Assembly: GCA_024688095.1 (NCBI GenBank)
Contig: JAILEJ010000085.1
Coordinates: forward strand, 1 to 21,183
From: Butyrivibrio sp.
GTDB lineage: Bacteria > Bacillota > Clostridia > Lachnospirales > Lachnospiraceae
Reading direction: 5' to 3'
DNA length: 21,183 nt
This document shows positions 15,729 through 21,183 of this stretch, one piece after another; positions within the stretch are counted from its first letter, which is position 1; each line of letters begins with the position of its first letter. Made by a program: the position numbers and the translations under genes. The notes beneath the pieces are model-generated. The model was given only the letters and a program-made list of their open reading frames with translations, had not been told where the DNA came from and did no database searches.

Positions 15729-15760
15729 AAAAAATACTATAATTATTATTAGTATTTTTT
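15729..15760. repeat. 10-bp inverted repeat upstream of the membrane operon
   Basis: AAAAAATACT (15729-15738) pairs with AGTATTTTTT (15751-15760) around a 12-nt loop that begins with TATAAT (15738-15743). It could be a weak terminator-like element, or the box could be the -10 of the following operon. No good -35 is placed for the latter. All pairs but two are A-T. Confidence 0.35.
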
Positions 15761-15786
15761 CTTGATATTTTTGAGAGGGAACTTGC

Positions 15787-16278
15787 ATGAAAGATATAAA
15801 TGTACTAATACGGCGATATCGGGATGATATTGTTATCTGCGGAAGAGGTATACAGGTTTTGGGAATCTGGGAAATTTTAAAGATTATGATACTTGTATTT
15901 TGGGATCATTCAGTAGATAACATTTTGTTTGATGAAGTAACAGATGAAAATGAAATCATTATTTTTAAGACAGTTGTATATATAACTATTATACTTTTTT
16001 GCTTATTTTTTAGTTTTTGGTTTATATATATAGGCCAGCGCGCAATCAAATATGGTAAAGGTAATTCCAACAAAAAATATTTTCTTGTGGTAACAGCCTT
16101 TTGCGCAGTAGTCATAGCCCTGGGAATACCGCAATACTTTACCGGTGAAGTAAGAGATATATCGGATACAGAGTTTATATCAGTTATCGTTGATATCACG
16201 CTTACTATTCTTATGATTCAGCTTATTTATTCAACCATAAAAGTTGGTAGTTTAGAGAAAAAGATAAGGCAGGTGTAA
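15787..16278 (+). CDS. Hypothetical four-helix membrane protein
   Basis: The 163-residue protein is not one I recognise. It opens with a basic segment (VLIRRYRDD), has a hydrophobic helix at about 23-42, a second at 60-80 (VVYITIILFCLFFSFWF), a third near 98-116 and a fourth at 132-150, and ends in SLEKKIRQV, which may be a short coiled coil. GAGAGGGA precedes ATG 15787 by 6 nt. Only two bases separate its stop from the next gene, and that gene overlaps a third, so the three are one transcription unit. It probably works with the histidine-rich protein and the HdeD-like protein at the membrane, but nothing in the sequence states the role. Confidence 0.8.
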   Translation: MKDINVLIRRYRDDIVICGRGIQVLGIWEILKIMILVFWDHSVDNILFDEVTDENEIIIFKTVVYITIILFCLFFSFWFIYIGQRAIKYGKGNSNKKYFLVVTAFCAVVIALGIPQYFTGEVRDISDTEFISVIVDITLTILMIQLIYSTIKVGSLEKKIRQV

Positions 16279-16280
16279 GT

Positions 16281-17387
16281 ATGCAGGAAGATTTTCATTA
16301 TTATGCAACTTATTGTGCTGCATATATTGCCGGGTATTCACATGAGGAAAGCCTTGATATCTGTTATAGCGCTCAGTTTGTAGATATGTGTTCAAGAACT
16401 CTTCTTTCCAAATTAAGAGGCCCATTAAATGCTGCTACCACACAACTGCAGCTTGAGATGATGGATGCACGAACTGATATGATAGGACTTCAGGATATCA
16501 CAAGGATATGGTCTTCATTTCATTTTTTGCCGCAGAATTTGTATGCAAAACTTAAGCACAGAAATAAAAGGTATATGAATAAATACAGGCTTATATGCGG
16601 TCCAAATGGTGATTTACTTGTAAAAACTATTGAACTTGCCAAAGATAAATCTTTACAGCATATAGGAATTGCTATGCACGTGCTTGCTGATACCTGGGCT
16701 CACATGTACTTTGCAGGTACACCATCTTTAGTAATAAATAACACAAACGATTATTTTTATGAAATATCAGATAATGATGAAGAGAGAAAGATAAAATTTA
16801 GACATAATCCAGGTACTCCTGATGATTTGGAAAAGCTTTTGTATACAAACAGCCTTCATCAGGGAAAAGAAAATTCTATAATGAATCTTGGTCATGGAAG
16901 AGCAGGACATTTACCGGATTATAGTTTTATTAAATATAAATATCTTCCGGCATGGGGAGAGTATGAAGAAATAATTAAAGATAATCCATCTGATTATCGT
17001 AAAGCATTCTGCCAGATGATATATGCAATGAAATATCTAAAAGGCGAAATAGATAATTTTGAGACTGATAAATATGATTTTGAGGCAATAGCAGAGTGGG
17101 AAAGCAGAATAGATATGATACTTAGAAAACGTCAACTGTTTGCTTGTGATGATTGGAAGGCATTTGGAGAAGAACTTTCAGGAAAAAGTATTGAAGATTT
17201 TGATCTTGAGAAATATCAGAGTGAATATATAGATGCATCTAAGGAACAAAAAAATATTACTTTTCTAGGAAAATTCTTTGATGGAGCCATCTTGCAGAAA
17301 AGTATGGTAACAAGTGAGATTTTTAAATCAGGTAATATATTAGCGGGATTTGCTAAAAGTATTAGCTCAGAAGGAGGTGCCATATGA
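16281..17387 (+). CDS. Histidine-rich protein, DUF6765-like
   Basis: The 368-residue soluble protein has no signal peptide. It begins QEDFHYYATYCAAYIAGY and carries H127-x5-H133-x3-D137-x3-H141 in LQHIGIAMHVLADTWAHM, then LGHGRAGHLPDYSF (His205, His210, Asp213). This layout of His and Asp on helices recalls zinc-dependent phospholipase C/S1-P1 nuclease-like folds and, from memory, the uncharacterised DUF6765 family. The family call needs a profile search. The ordered ligands suggest a metal site and hydrolase activity, which is inference. It overlaps the following gene by ATGA and follows the previous by 2 nt, so it is the middle gene of a tight operon with two membrane proteins. Confidence 0.8.
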   Translation: MQEDFHYYATYCAAYIAGYSHEESLDICYSAQFVDMCSRTLLSKLRGPLNAATTQLQLEMMDARTDMIGLQDITRIWSSFHFLPQNLYAKLKHRNKRYMNKYRLICGPNGDLLVKTIELAKDKSLQHIGIAMHVLADTWAHMYFAGTPSLVINNTNDYFYEISDNDEERKIKFRHNPGTPDDLEKLLYTNSLHQGKENSIMNLGHGRAGHLPDYSFIKYKYLPAWGEYEEIIKDNPSDYRKAFCQMIYAMKYLKGEIDNFETDKYDFEAIAEWESRIDMILRKRQLFACDDWKAFGEELSGKSIEDFDLEKYQSEYIDASKEQKNITFLGKFFDGAILQKSMVTSEIFKSGNILAGFAKSISSEGGAI

Positions 17388-17917
17388 CCAGACTTCAGAA
17401 AATAAAATCATTTTTATCAGGATTTACTATGCTTATTTTTGCGATAATACTTATGCTTGTACCGCAGGATTCGTATCCAATCATAATATTAGTTATTTCT
17501 CTTGGACTTATATTTTATGGATTAAAAATACTTATATATTATTTTACAATGGCCAGATATATGGTTGGAGGAAAAAATACCTTAATAAAAGGTGTTATTA
17601 TCCTCGATTTTGGTTTTTTGGCGGGGTCACTTACTGATGTTCCTGCTATTTATATACTTATGTATTTAATAATAATACATGCTTTTTCAGGTCTTGTAGA
17701 TATTTTGAGAGTATACGAATCACATAAATATGGTGCCAGGTCGTGGAAATTACAGCTGATACATGGAATAGTAAATATAGCACTTGCTGTTATTTGCATA
17801 ATTTTCATAAGAAATGCAAACACAGCTGTGTATATATATTGCTTAGGATTGATTTATTCAGCAATTATTCGTATGATTACAGCATTTAGAAAGACTACAT
17901 TAATTTTTATCCAATAA
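17384..17917 (+). CDS. HdeD/DUF308-like membrane protein
   Basis: The 177-residue protein has about six helices arranged as short pairs, with the LFGILLIVFP-like opening represented by FLSGFTMLIFAIILMLVPQDSYP and a repeating layout (about 10-28, 31-52, 66-80, 87-106, 122-141, 147-166). This matches the HdeD/DUF308 group, whose members are linked to acid resistance in enterics and are uncharacterised in Firmicutes. Its ATG overlaps the preceding stop as ATGA, with AGGAGG about 9 nt upstream, so translation is coupled. A small hairpin (17923-17937) follows the stop, too weak to be a sure terminator. Confidence 0.8.
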   Translation: MTRLQKIKSFLSGFTMLIFAIILMLVPQDSYPIIILVISLGLIFYGLKILIYYFTMARYMVGGKNTLIKGVIILDFGFLAGSLTDVPAIYILMYLIIIHAFSGLVDILRVYESHKYGARSWKLQLIHGIVNIALAVICIIFIRNANTAVYIYCLGLIYSAIIRMITAFRKTTLIFIQ

Positions 17918-17954
17918 TAACGATGACTTTTTGTCATTATGATTCAAAAGTTAA

Positions 17955-17975
17955 ACATCATATGATAAATGATGT
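17955..17975. repeat. 7-bp palindrome before the deacylase gene
   Basis: ACATCAT and ATGATGT flank ATGATAA in the spacer between the HdeD-like gene and the deacylase gene. It could be an operator or part of a weak leader hairpin; only the symmetry is seen. An ATGAC/GTCAT hairpin (17923-17937) lies just before it. Confidence 0.3.
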
Positions 17976-18003
17976 AATAGACAGGAAAGGATTAAAAAGA
18001 GTA

Positions 18004-18492
18004 ATGGGATCAGATAAGGGAAAAGATAAAACAAATGTTATGAGAGTTCTTGATAGTAAGAAAATAGAATATGAAGAACATACATATGAACAGGACCCTA
18101 GAATGACAGGGGAAGAGATTGCAGGGATACTTGGAGAAAATGTTGAAAGAGTATTCAAAACACTTGTTACACAGGGAAAGACAGGACAATACTATGTTTT
18201 TGTTATACCTGTTTGCGAAGAATTGGATTTAAAAAAAGCAGCAAAGGCAGCTGGAGAGAAATCAATTAGTATGTTAAAACAAAAAGATCTTCTTCCACTT
18301 ACTGGATATGTCCATGGTGGCTGTTCCCCAATTGGAATGAAAAAGAAATTTAAAACATTTATTCATGAAACAGCACATGAAGGTGACAAAATATTTGTAA
18401 GTGGTGGTAAAGTTGGATTTCAGATAGAGCTTGCCCCGGGGGACCTTGTTTCAGTTGCTGATTGTATAACTGCTGATATTATAATGGGGTAA
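18004..18492 (+). CDS. ybaK: YbaK/EbsC-type Cys-tRNA(Pro) deacylase
   Basis: The start is placed at ATG 18004, because the homologous part begins at DKTNVMRVLDSKKI; the frame stays open back to 17923, where the residues look non-coding. The resulting 162-residue protein spans the whole YbaK family. Its motifs are VFKTLVTQG, the YYVFVIPV strand and the nearly invariant GYVHGGCSPIGMKKKF segment. Family members hydrolyse Cys mis-charged on tRNA-Pro, a proofreading step in the cytoplasm. AAAGAG just before the ATG is a close-spaced ribosome site, and AAGGA lies farther up, so the start is moderately sure. It is probably a stand-alone housekeeping gene after the membrane operon. Confidence 0.9.
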   Translation: MGSDKGKDKTNVMRVLDSKKIEYEEHTYEQDPRMTGEEIAGILGENVERVFKTLVTQGKTGQYYVFVIPVCEELDLKKAAKAAGEKSISMLKQKDLLPLTGYVHGGCSPIGMKKKFKTFIHETAHEGDKIFVSGGKVGFQIELAPGDLVSVADCITADIIMG

Positions 18493-18521
18493 AAATTTTT
18501 ATCAATTTTTCAAAAAAACTA

Positions 18522-18552
18522 TTGACCTTCCACAATGTGGAAGGTTTACTTT
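18522..18552 (+). promoter_or_regulatory. MerR-type promoter with operator dyad
   Basis: TTGACC (18522-18527) and TACTTT (18547-18552) are separated by 19 bp, the overlong spacing typical of MerR-controlled promoters. The spacer carries the perfect dyad ACCTTCCAC-AAT-GTGGAAGGT (18525-18545), closely like operators of metal and redox MerR proteins. It drives the MerR gene that follows, so autoregulation is expected. Confidence 0.85.
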
Positions 18553-18582
18553 TATATTAGAGACGAGGCCAAATCTAAAAGA

Positions 18583-18641
18583 GAGACATAATAATCGTTT
18601 CCACTTGCTTTAGTAGAAATAGAAACATTATTATTTGTCTC
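18583..18641 (+). ncRNA. Structured leader hairpin of the MerR mRNA
   Basis: GAGACA, TAATAAT and GTTTC (18583-18601) pair with GAAAC, ATTATTA and TGTCTC (18622-18641), about 18 pairs with two small bulges and a 20-nt loop. It lies between the promoter and the MerR ribosome site (GGAG at 18649) and is not followed by a T-run, so a terminator is unlikely. Function unknown; an mRNA-stabilising stem or a remnant of a small inverted-repeat element are options. Confidence 0.55.
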
Positions 18642-18657
18642 TGGTAATGGAGATAAC

Positions 18658-19302
18658 ATGAAAATTAATCAGGTAGAGGAACTGGTAGGAATTACTAAGA
18701 AGAATATAAGGTTTTATGAGGATCAGGGACTTATTTGCCCGGACAGGAATAAAGATAACGGATATAGAGAATACAGCCTTAAAGATGTTGAACTTCTTAA
18801 TAAGATAAAGTTACTTAGAAGGTTGGATGTACCTATTGAAGAAATCCGGAAACTTGAAGAAAATCAGGAATCATTAAATGATTTTCTCGATAGACATATT
18901 TCTCATTTTAAGCATAGAATGCATGAACTAGATATCATGAAAGAAATGTGTCAGGAGATGATTGAGGCAGATGAAAGTTTTGAGAATCTAAATACCAGTC
19001 GTTACCTTGATGACATGAGAACTCTTGAGAAAGGTGGTGTTAGATTTATGGATGTAAAAAAGACGGATATAAAAAAATCAAAACGGGCACCGATTATCGC
19101 GGCAGCGGTTTTTATAATGTTTATGCTTGCAATGATTATTATTATGATTTGGGCAAAGTTTGCGGATCCTGAAATGCCATTTGGATTTCTTATATTTAGT
19201 ATAGTACTGTTTGGATCAATGATAGCTGGTGTTATCCTTGCGCTTAAGCAGAGATTAAAGGAGATTGAAGGAGGGGAATTAAATGAAGCTAGTAAGTATT
19301 GA
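18658..19302 (+). CDS. Membrane-tethered MerR-family regulator
   Basis: The 214-residue protein has a MerR winged-helix domain at 1-70 (QVEELVGITKKNIRFYEDQGL, then GYREYSLKDVELLNKIKLLRRLDVPIEEI in pieces), a dimerisation coiled coil (about 75-115), and an unusual C-terminus. After a basic stretch (KKTDIKKSKR) two transmembrane helices occur at about 143-165 and 173-195. Thus the DNA-binding part would be held at the membrane, and no Cys-rich metal site is seen. The promoter upstream has the classical 19-bp spaced dyad. The gene overlaps the YbjQ-family gene by 20 nt, so they are co-expressed. The signal may be membrane state or a ligand of the partner; this is inference. Confidence 0.9.
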   Translation: MKINQVEELVGITKKNIRFYEDQGLICPDRNKDNGYREYSLKDVELLNKIKLLRRLDVPIEEIRKLEENQESLNDFLDRHISHFKHRMHELDIMKEMCQEMIEADESFENLNTSRYLDDMRTLEKGGVRFMDVKKTDIKKSKRAPIIAAAVFIMFMLAMIIIMIWAKFADPEMPFGFLIFSIVLFGSMIAGVILALKQRLKEIEGGELNEASKY

Positions 19303-19594
19303 GAATATTCCTGGACAGAATTTTGAGGTAATAGGAGTTGTCAAAGGAACTATAGTTCAGTCCAAAAATCTGGGAAAGGATTTTATGGCTGGAATGAAAA
19401 CACTTGTGGGTGGCGAAATTGAAGGCTATACAGAAATGCTTGTTGAAGCCAGACAGATTGCAACAAAAAGGATGGTGGATGAAGCTGAAAAGCTTGGAGC
19501 AGATGCAATAGTAGGAGTAAGATTTGGATCATCTTCAGTAATGCAGGGAGCTGCAGAAGTACTTGCTTATGGAACTGCAGTTAAATTTATTTAA
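19283..19594 (+). CDS. YbjQ/UPF0145 family protein
   Basis: The 103-residue protein matches the YbjQ (DUF74, sometimes called heavy-metal-binding) family over its whole length: the IPGQNFEVIGVVKGT opening, the GGEIEGYTEMLVEAR centre, ATKRMVDEAEKLGADAIVGVRF and a final YGTAVKF strand. It forms oligomeric rings in solved members; a biochemical role is not settled. GGAGGGG lies 6 nt before ATG 19283, inside the MerR gene, a very strong ribosome site. Its coupling to a membrane-tethered MerR suggests it is an output or sensor partner of that regulator. A terminator follows at 19658-19687. Confidence 0.92.
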   Translation: MKLVSIENIPGQNFEVIGVVKGTIVQSKNLGKDFMAGMKTLVGGEIEGYTEMLVEARQIATKRMVDEAEKLGADAIVGVRFGSSSVMQGAAEVLAYGTAVKFI

Positions 19595-19657
19595 TATTTT
19601 TATATAAAAATGTATAATTATAATTAAATTAACGAATATAAATCGTTATTCCAAAAG

Positions 19658-19687
19658 GCTGTGAAAATGTGTGTTTCACAGCTTTTT
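19658..19687 (+). terminator. Rho-independent terminator after the YbjQ-family gene
   Basis: GCTGTGAAA (19658-19666) pairs perfectly with TTTCACAGC (19674-19682) around 7 nt, with five T after it and A-run before it, so it may work in both directions. Confidence 0.9.
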
Positions 19688-19722
19688 GTTTACGGTAATT
19701 TAATAATTTATATTTTTATTAA

Positions 19723-19731
19723 TGGTATAAT
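19723..19731 (+). promoter_or_regulatory. Extended -10 promoter of the FIST-GGDEF gene
   Basis: TGGTATAAT, the same nonamer found before the AraC gene, lies 49 nt before the ATG. No strong -35 is seen. Confidence 0.5.
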
Positions 19732-19780
19732 TATTATTGATATTTAGTAAATGAATCACTTAAGAAAAGGCGGATGACCT

Positions 19781-21183
19781 ATGATTCAGAAAAAATATAC
19801 ATTTCATACATTAGATGAACTAAAGGATATAGTTTATGAAATAACTGAAGATGATAATTATAAAACAGCCAGTGGTGTGCTTTTGCAAATGTACAATCCT
19901 AAAGTTGATGCAGATGAAGAAGCATTCGTAGAGTATATTAATGCTCATTGCATAAGAGGTATTTTGATTGGTATAACATGCGCAAATATAGCAGATGAAA
20001 AGTATGATATAAAAGATAATCCGGTTGAGCTAAATGTCACTTACTTTCAAAAAACAAAGCTCATTGAAATGGACTTTGATATGCATGATGCAACTGGATT
20101 TGTAGCTGGAAGAATTATAAATGAACAGTTGCAGTTTATTCCTAATGCAAAGTGCATGCAGATATGCTATTCATGTAATAGTCTTGTTATCCATTCATTT
20201 GTTAATGAGTTCAGGCACCATAATCTTCCTATGTTTGGTGCAAAAGCAGGCAGAAGCATAAGGGTGCTTAATTCTGATAATGTTTATGGCAAAAGAGTCA
20301 ATAATAATGGAATAGTAGTTGTTATTTTTCAAAGCGAGTCACTTGGCCTGTATATGGATAACTGTCTTGGTTTTAAGGAAATCGGCCTTGAGATGATGGT
20401 CACCAAAACAGAAGGCGATAATGTTATTTCAATGATAGATAATAAGCCGGCAATAGATATTTATTCAAAATATCTTAAGGTAAGACCGAATAAGTTTTTT
20501 GTTCAGAATGTATGCGAGTTTCCTTTGATTTTTCATAGAAATGATTGCATTATTGCCAGAATTCCTTCTGGATATGGAGAAGATGGATCAATTAGATTGA
20601 TTTCAGATGTTGCAAAGGGAGAAACATTTAGATTATCTTATGGTAATGAAGACAATCTTAGTAATGTTATAAATAAGTCAATAAAAGGTATTCAGGATTT
20701 TAAACCGGAAGCTTTATTTTTATTCCAGTGTGGAAATCGTGCAAGGTTTTTAAAAGAAAAGGCATCTAATGATACCAATCCTTATATAGAAATCTGTCCT
20801 GAAGCTTCTGTGGCCATAGGATATGCTGAGCTTTTTTATACAGAATCCGGAACAGGAGGAGCATTGAACAGTGCACTTGTAGCAGTTGGATTAACGGAGA
20901 ACGGGCCTCAAAGTAATGTAATAAGGCCATGTCTTAATTATATTGATGAGACAGATGAATTAGATGATAGAGATTATATACCTTTTGTAGAAAGGATACT
21001 TTATTTCCTTGAGACTACGTCATTAGAGCTCGATGCTATGAACAAAGAGCTTGGAAAGATTGCCTATACCGATCAGCTTACTAAAATATATAACAGATGG
21101 GAGCTTGAGAATAAACTGGAAGAGACACTAAAGACAAGTGAAATAAATAATACCCCTTCCTGCCTTATTTTTATGGATATTGA
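19781..21183 (+). CDS. FIST-domain diguanylate cyclase (3' end outside window)
   Basis: The frame is open for 467 codons from ATG 19781 to the edge. Residues about 30-210 fit the FIST N domain (CIRGILIGITCANIADEKYD, GVVVVIFQSES-like strand) and about 225-385 the FIST C domain, with GGNRARFL-like CGNRARFLKEKA and EICPEASVAIGYAELFYTE. A linker helix (about 405-430) leads to the start of a GGDEF domain, YTDQLTKIYNRWELENKLE and CLIFMDID, the metal-binding edge. FIST is a cytoplasmic sensory domain thought to bind small ligands such as amino acids; GGDEF makes cyclic di-GMP. There is no transmembrane segment. The active-site GGDEF loop itself lies beyond the window, so catalytic competence is not seen. 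AAAAGG is about 10 nt upstream. Confidence 0.9.
   Translation, partial: MIQKKYTFHTLDELKDIVYEITEDDNYKTASGVLLQMYNPKVDADEEAFVEYINAHCIRGILIGITCANIADEKYDIKDNPVELNVTYFQKTKLIEMDFDMHDATGFVAGRIINEQLQFIPNAKCMQICYSCNSLVIHSFVNEFRHHNLPMFGAKAGRSIRVLNSDNVYGKRVNNNGIVVVIFQSESLGLYMDNCLGFKEIGLEMMVTKTEGDNVISMIDNKPAIDIYSKYLKVRPNKFFVQNVCEFPLIFHRNDCIIARIPSGYGEDGSIRLISDVAKGETFRLSYGNEDNLSNVINKSIKGIQDFKPEALFLFQCGNRARFLKEKASNDTNPYIEICPEASVAIGYAELFYTESGTGGALNSALVAVGLTENGPQSNVIRPCLNYIDETDELDDRDYIPFVERILYFLETTSLELDAMNKELGKIAYTDQLTKIYNRWELENKLEETLKTSEINNTPSCLIFMDI

Noticed and set aside
17350..17637. Second plus-strand frame over the HdeD-like gene
   Set aside because: It overlaps a clear membrane protein whose start forms an ATGA junction with the previous stop.
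17923..18003. N-terminal extension of the deacylase
   Set aside because: The extra residues do not match the family, and the region holds palindromes typical of a spacer.

Overview
The window looks like chromosome from a low-GC Gram-positive anaerobe of the Clostridia, most likely a plant-fibre-degrading Lachnospiraceae such as a Butyrivibrio or Pseudobutyrivibrio relative. This is inferred from the AT-rich codon use, GGAG-type ribosome sites, acidic lipoproteins, an intracellular xylo-oligosaccharide gene set with a GPH symporter, and a surface protein with a BspA-like leucine-rich tail. I see no rRNA, tRNA, CRISPR array, phage gene or transposase.

Region 1 (1-3343, minus strand) is a response regulator/histidine kinase pair followed by a small two-helix membrane protein and a lipoprotein with two copies of an NTF2/SnoaL-like domain; the lipoprotein runs off the left edge. 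The gap between kinase and membrane protein carries four T(G/A)TTAG hexamers at an exact 11-bp pitch, a -10 box, and a 14-bp perfect inverted repeat whose promoter-distal arm holds the Shine-Dalgarno. It reads as a PhoP/PhoB-type operator-promoter combined with a ribosome-site-sequestering hairpin. Two more hexamers at the same pitch lie upstream of the response regulator, suggesting autoregulation.

Region 2 (3344-5398, plus) holds a small lipoprotein with an Asp-rich calcium-type motif and an AI-2E-family permease.

Region 3 (5487-12518, plus) is a hemicellulose-oligomer utilisation cluster: an intracellular carbohydrate esterase with its own terminator, then a GH43 enzyme, a GPH-family sugar symporter, an AraC regulator and a GH3 glycosidase that overlaps the regulator. 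Two ATGACAG direct repeats 22 bp apart before the GH43 gene are the likely AraC operator. The logic is uptake of short arabinoxylan fragments, then deacetylation and exo-hydrolysis in the cytoplasm.

Region 4 (12625-14583, plus) encodes a secreted repeat-rich protein with a twin-arginine-like signal, a probable beta-helix, a 15-bp minisatellite coding for SDSSS, and a leucine-rich C-terminus. A two-way terminator separates it from a convergent membrane-anchored alpha/beta hydrolase (14684-15646, minus), which has a near-consensus promoter.

Region 5 (15787-19594, plus) holds a three-gene unit (four-helix membrane protein, histidine-rich DUF6765-like protein, HdeD-like membrane protein), a YbaK/EbsC-type deacylase, and a membrane-tethered MerR regulator overlapping a YbjQ-family gene, with a textbook MerR promoter (19-bp spacer, perfect dyad).

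Region 6 (19781-end, plus) is the start of a FIST-GGDEF sensor, cut by the right edge.

The observations most worth checking are the phased-repeat/hairpin switch at 1497-1591, the duplicated gene 3' ends after the permease and the GH3 gene, and the MerR-YbjQ unit with its structured leader.
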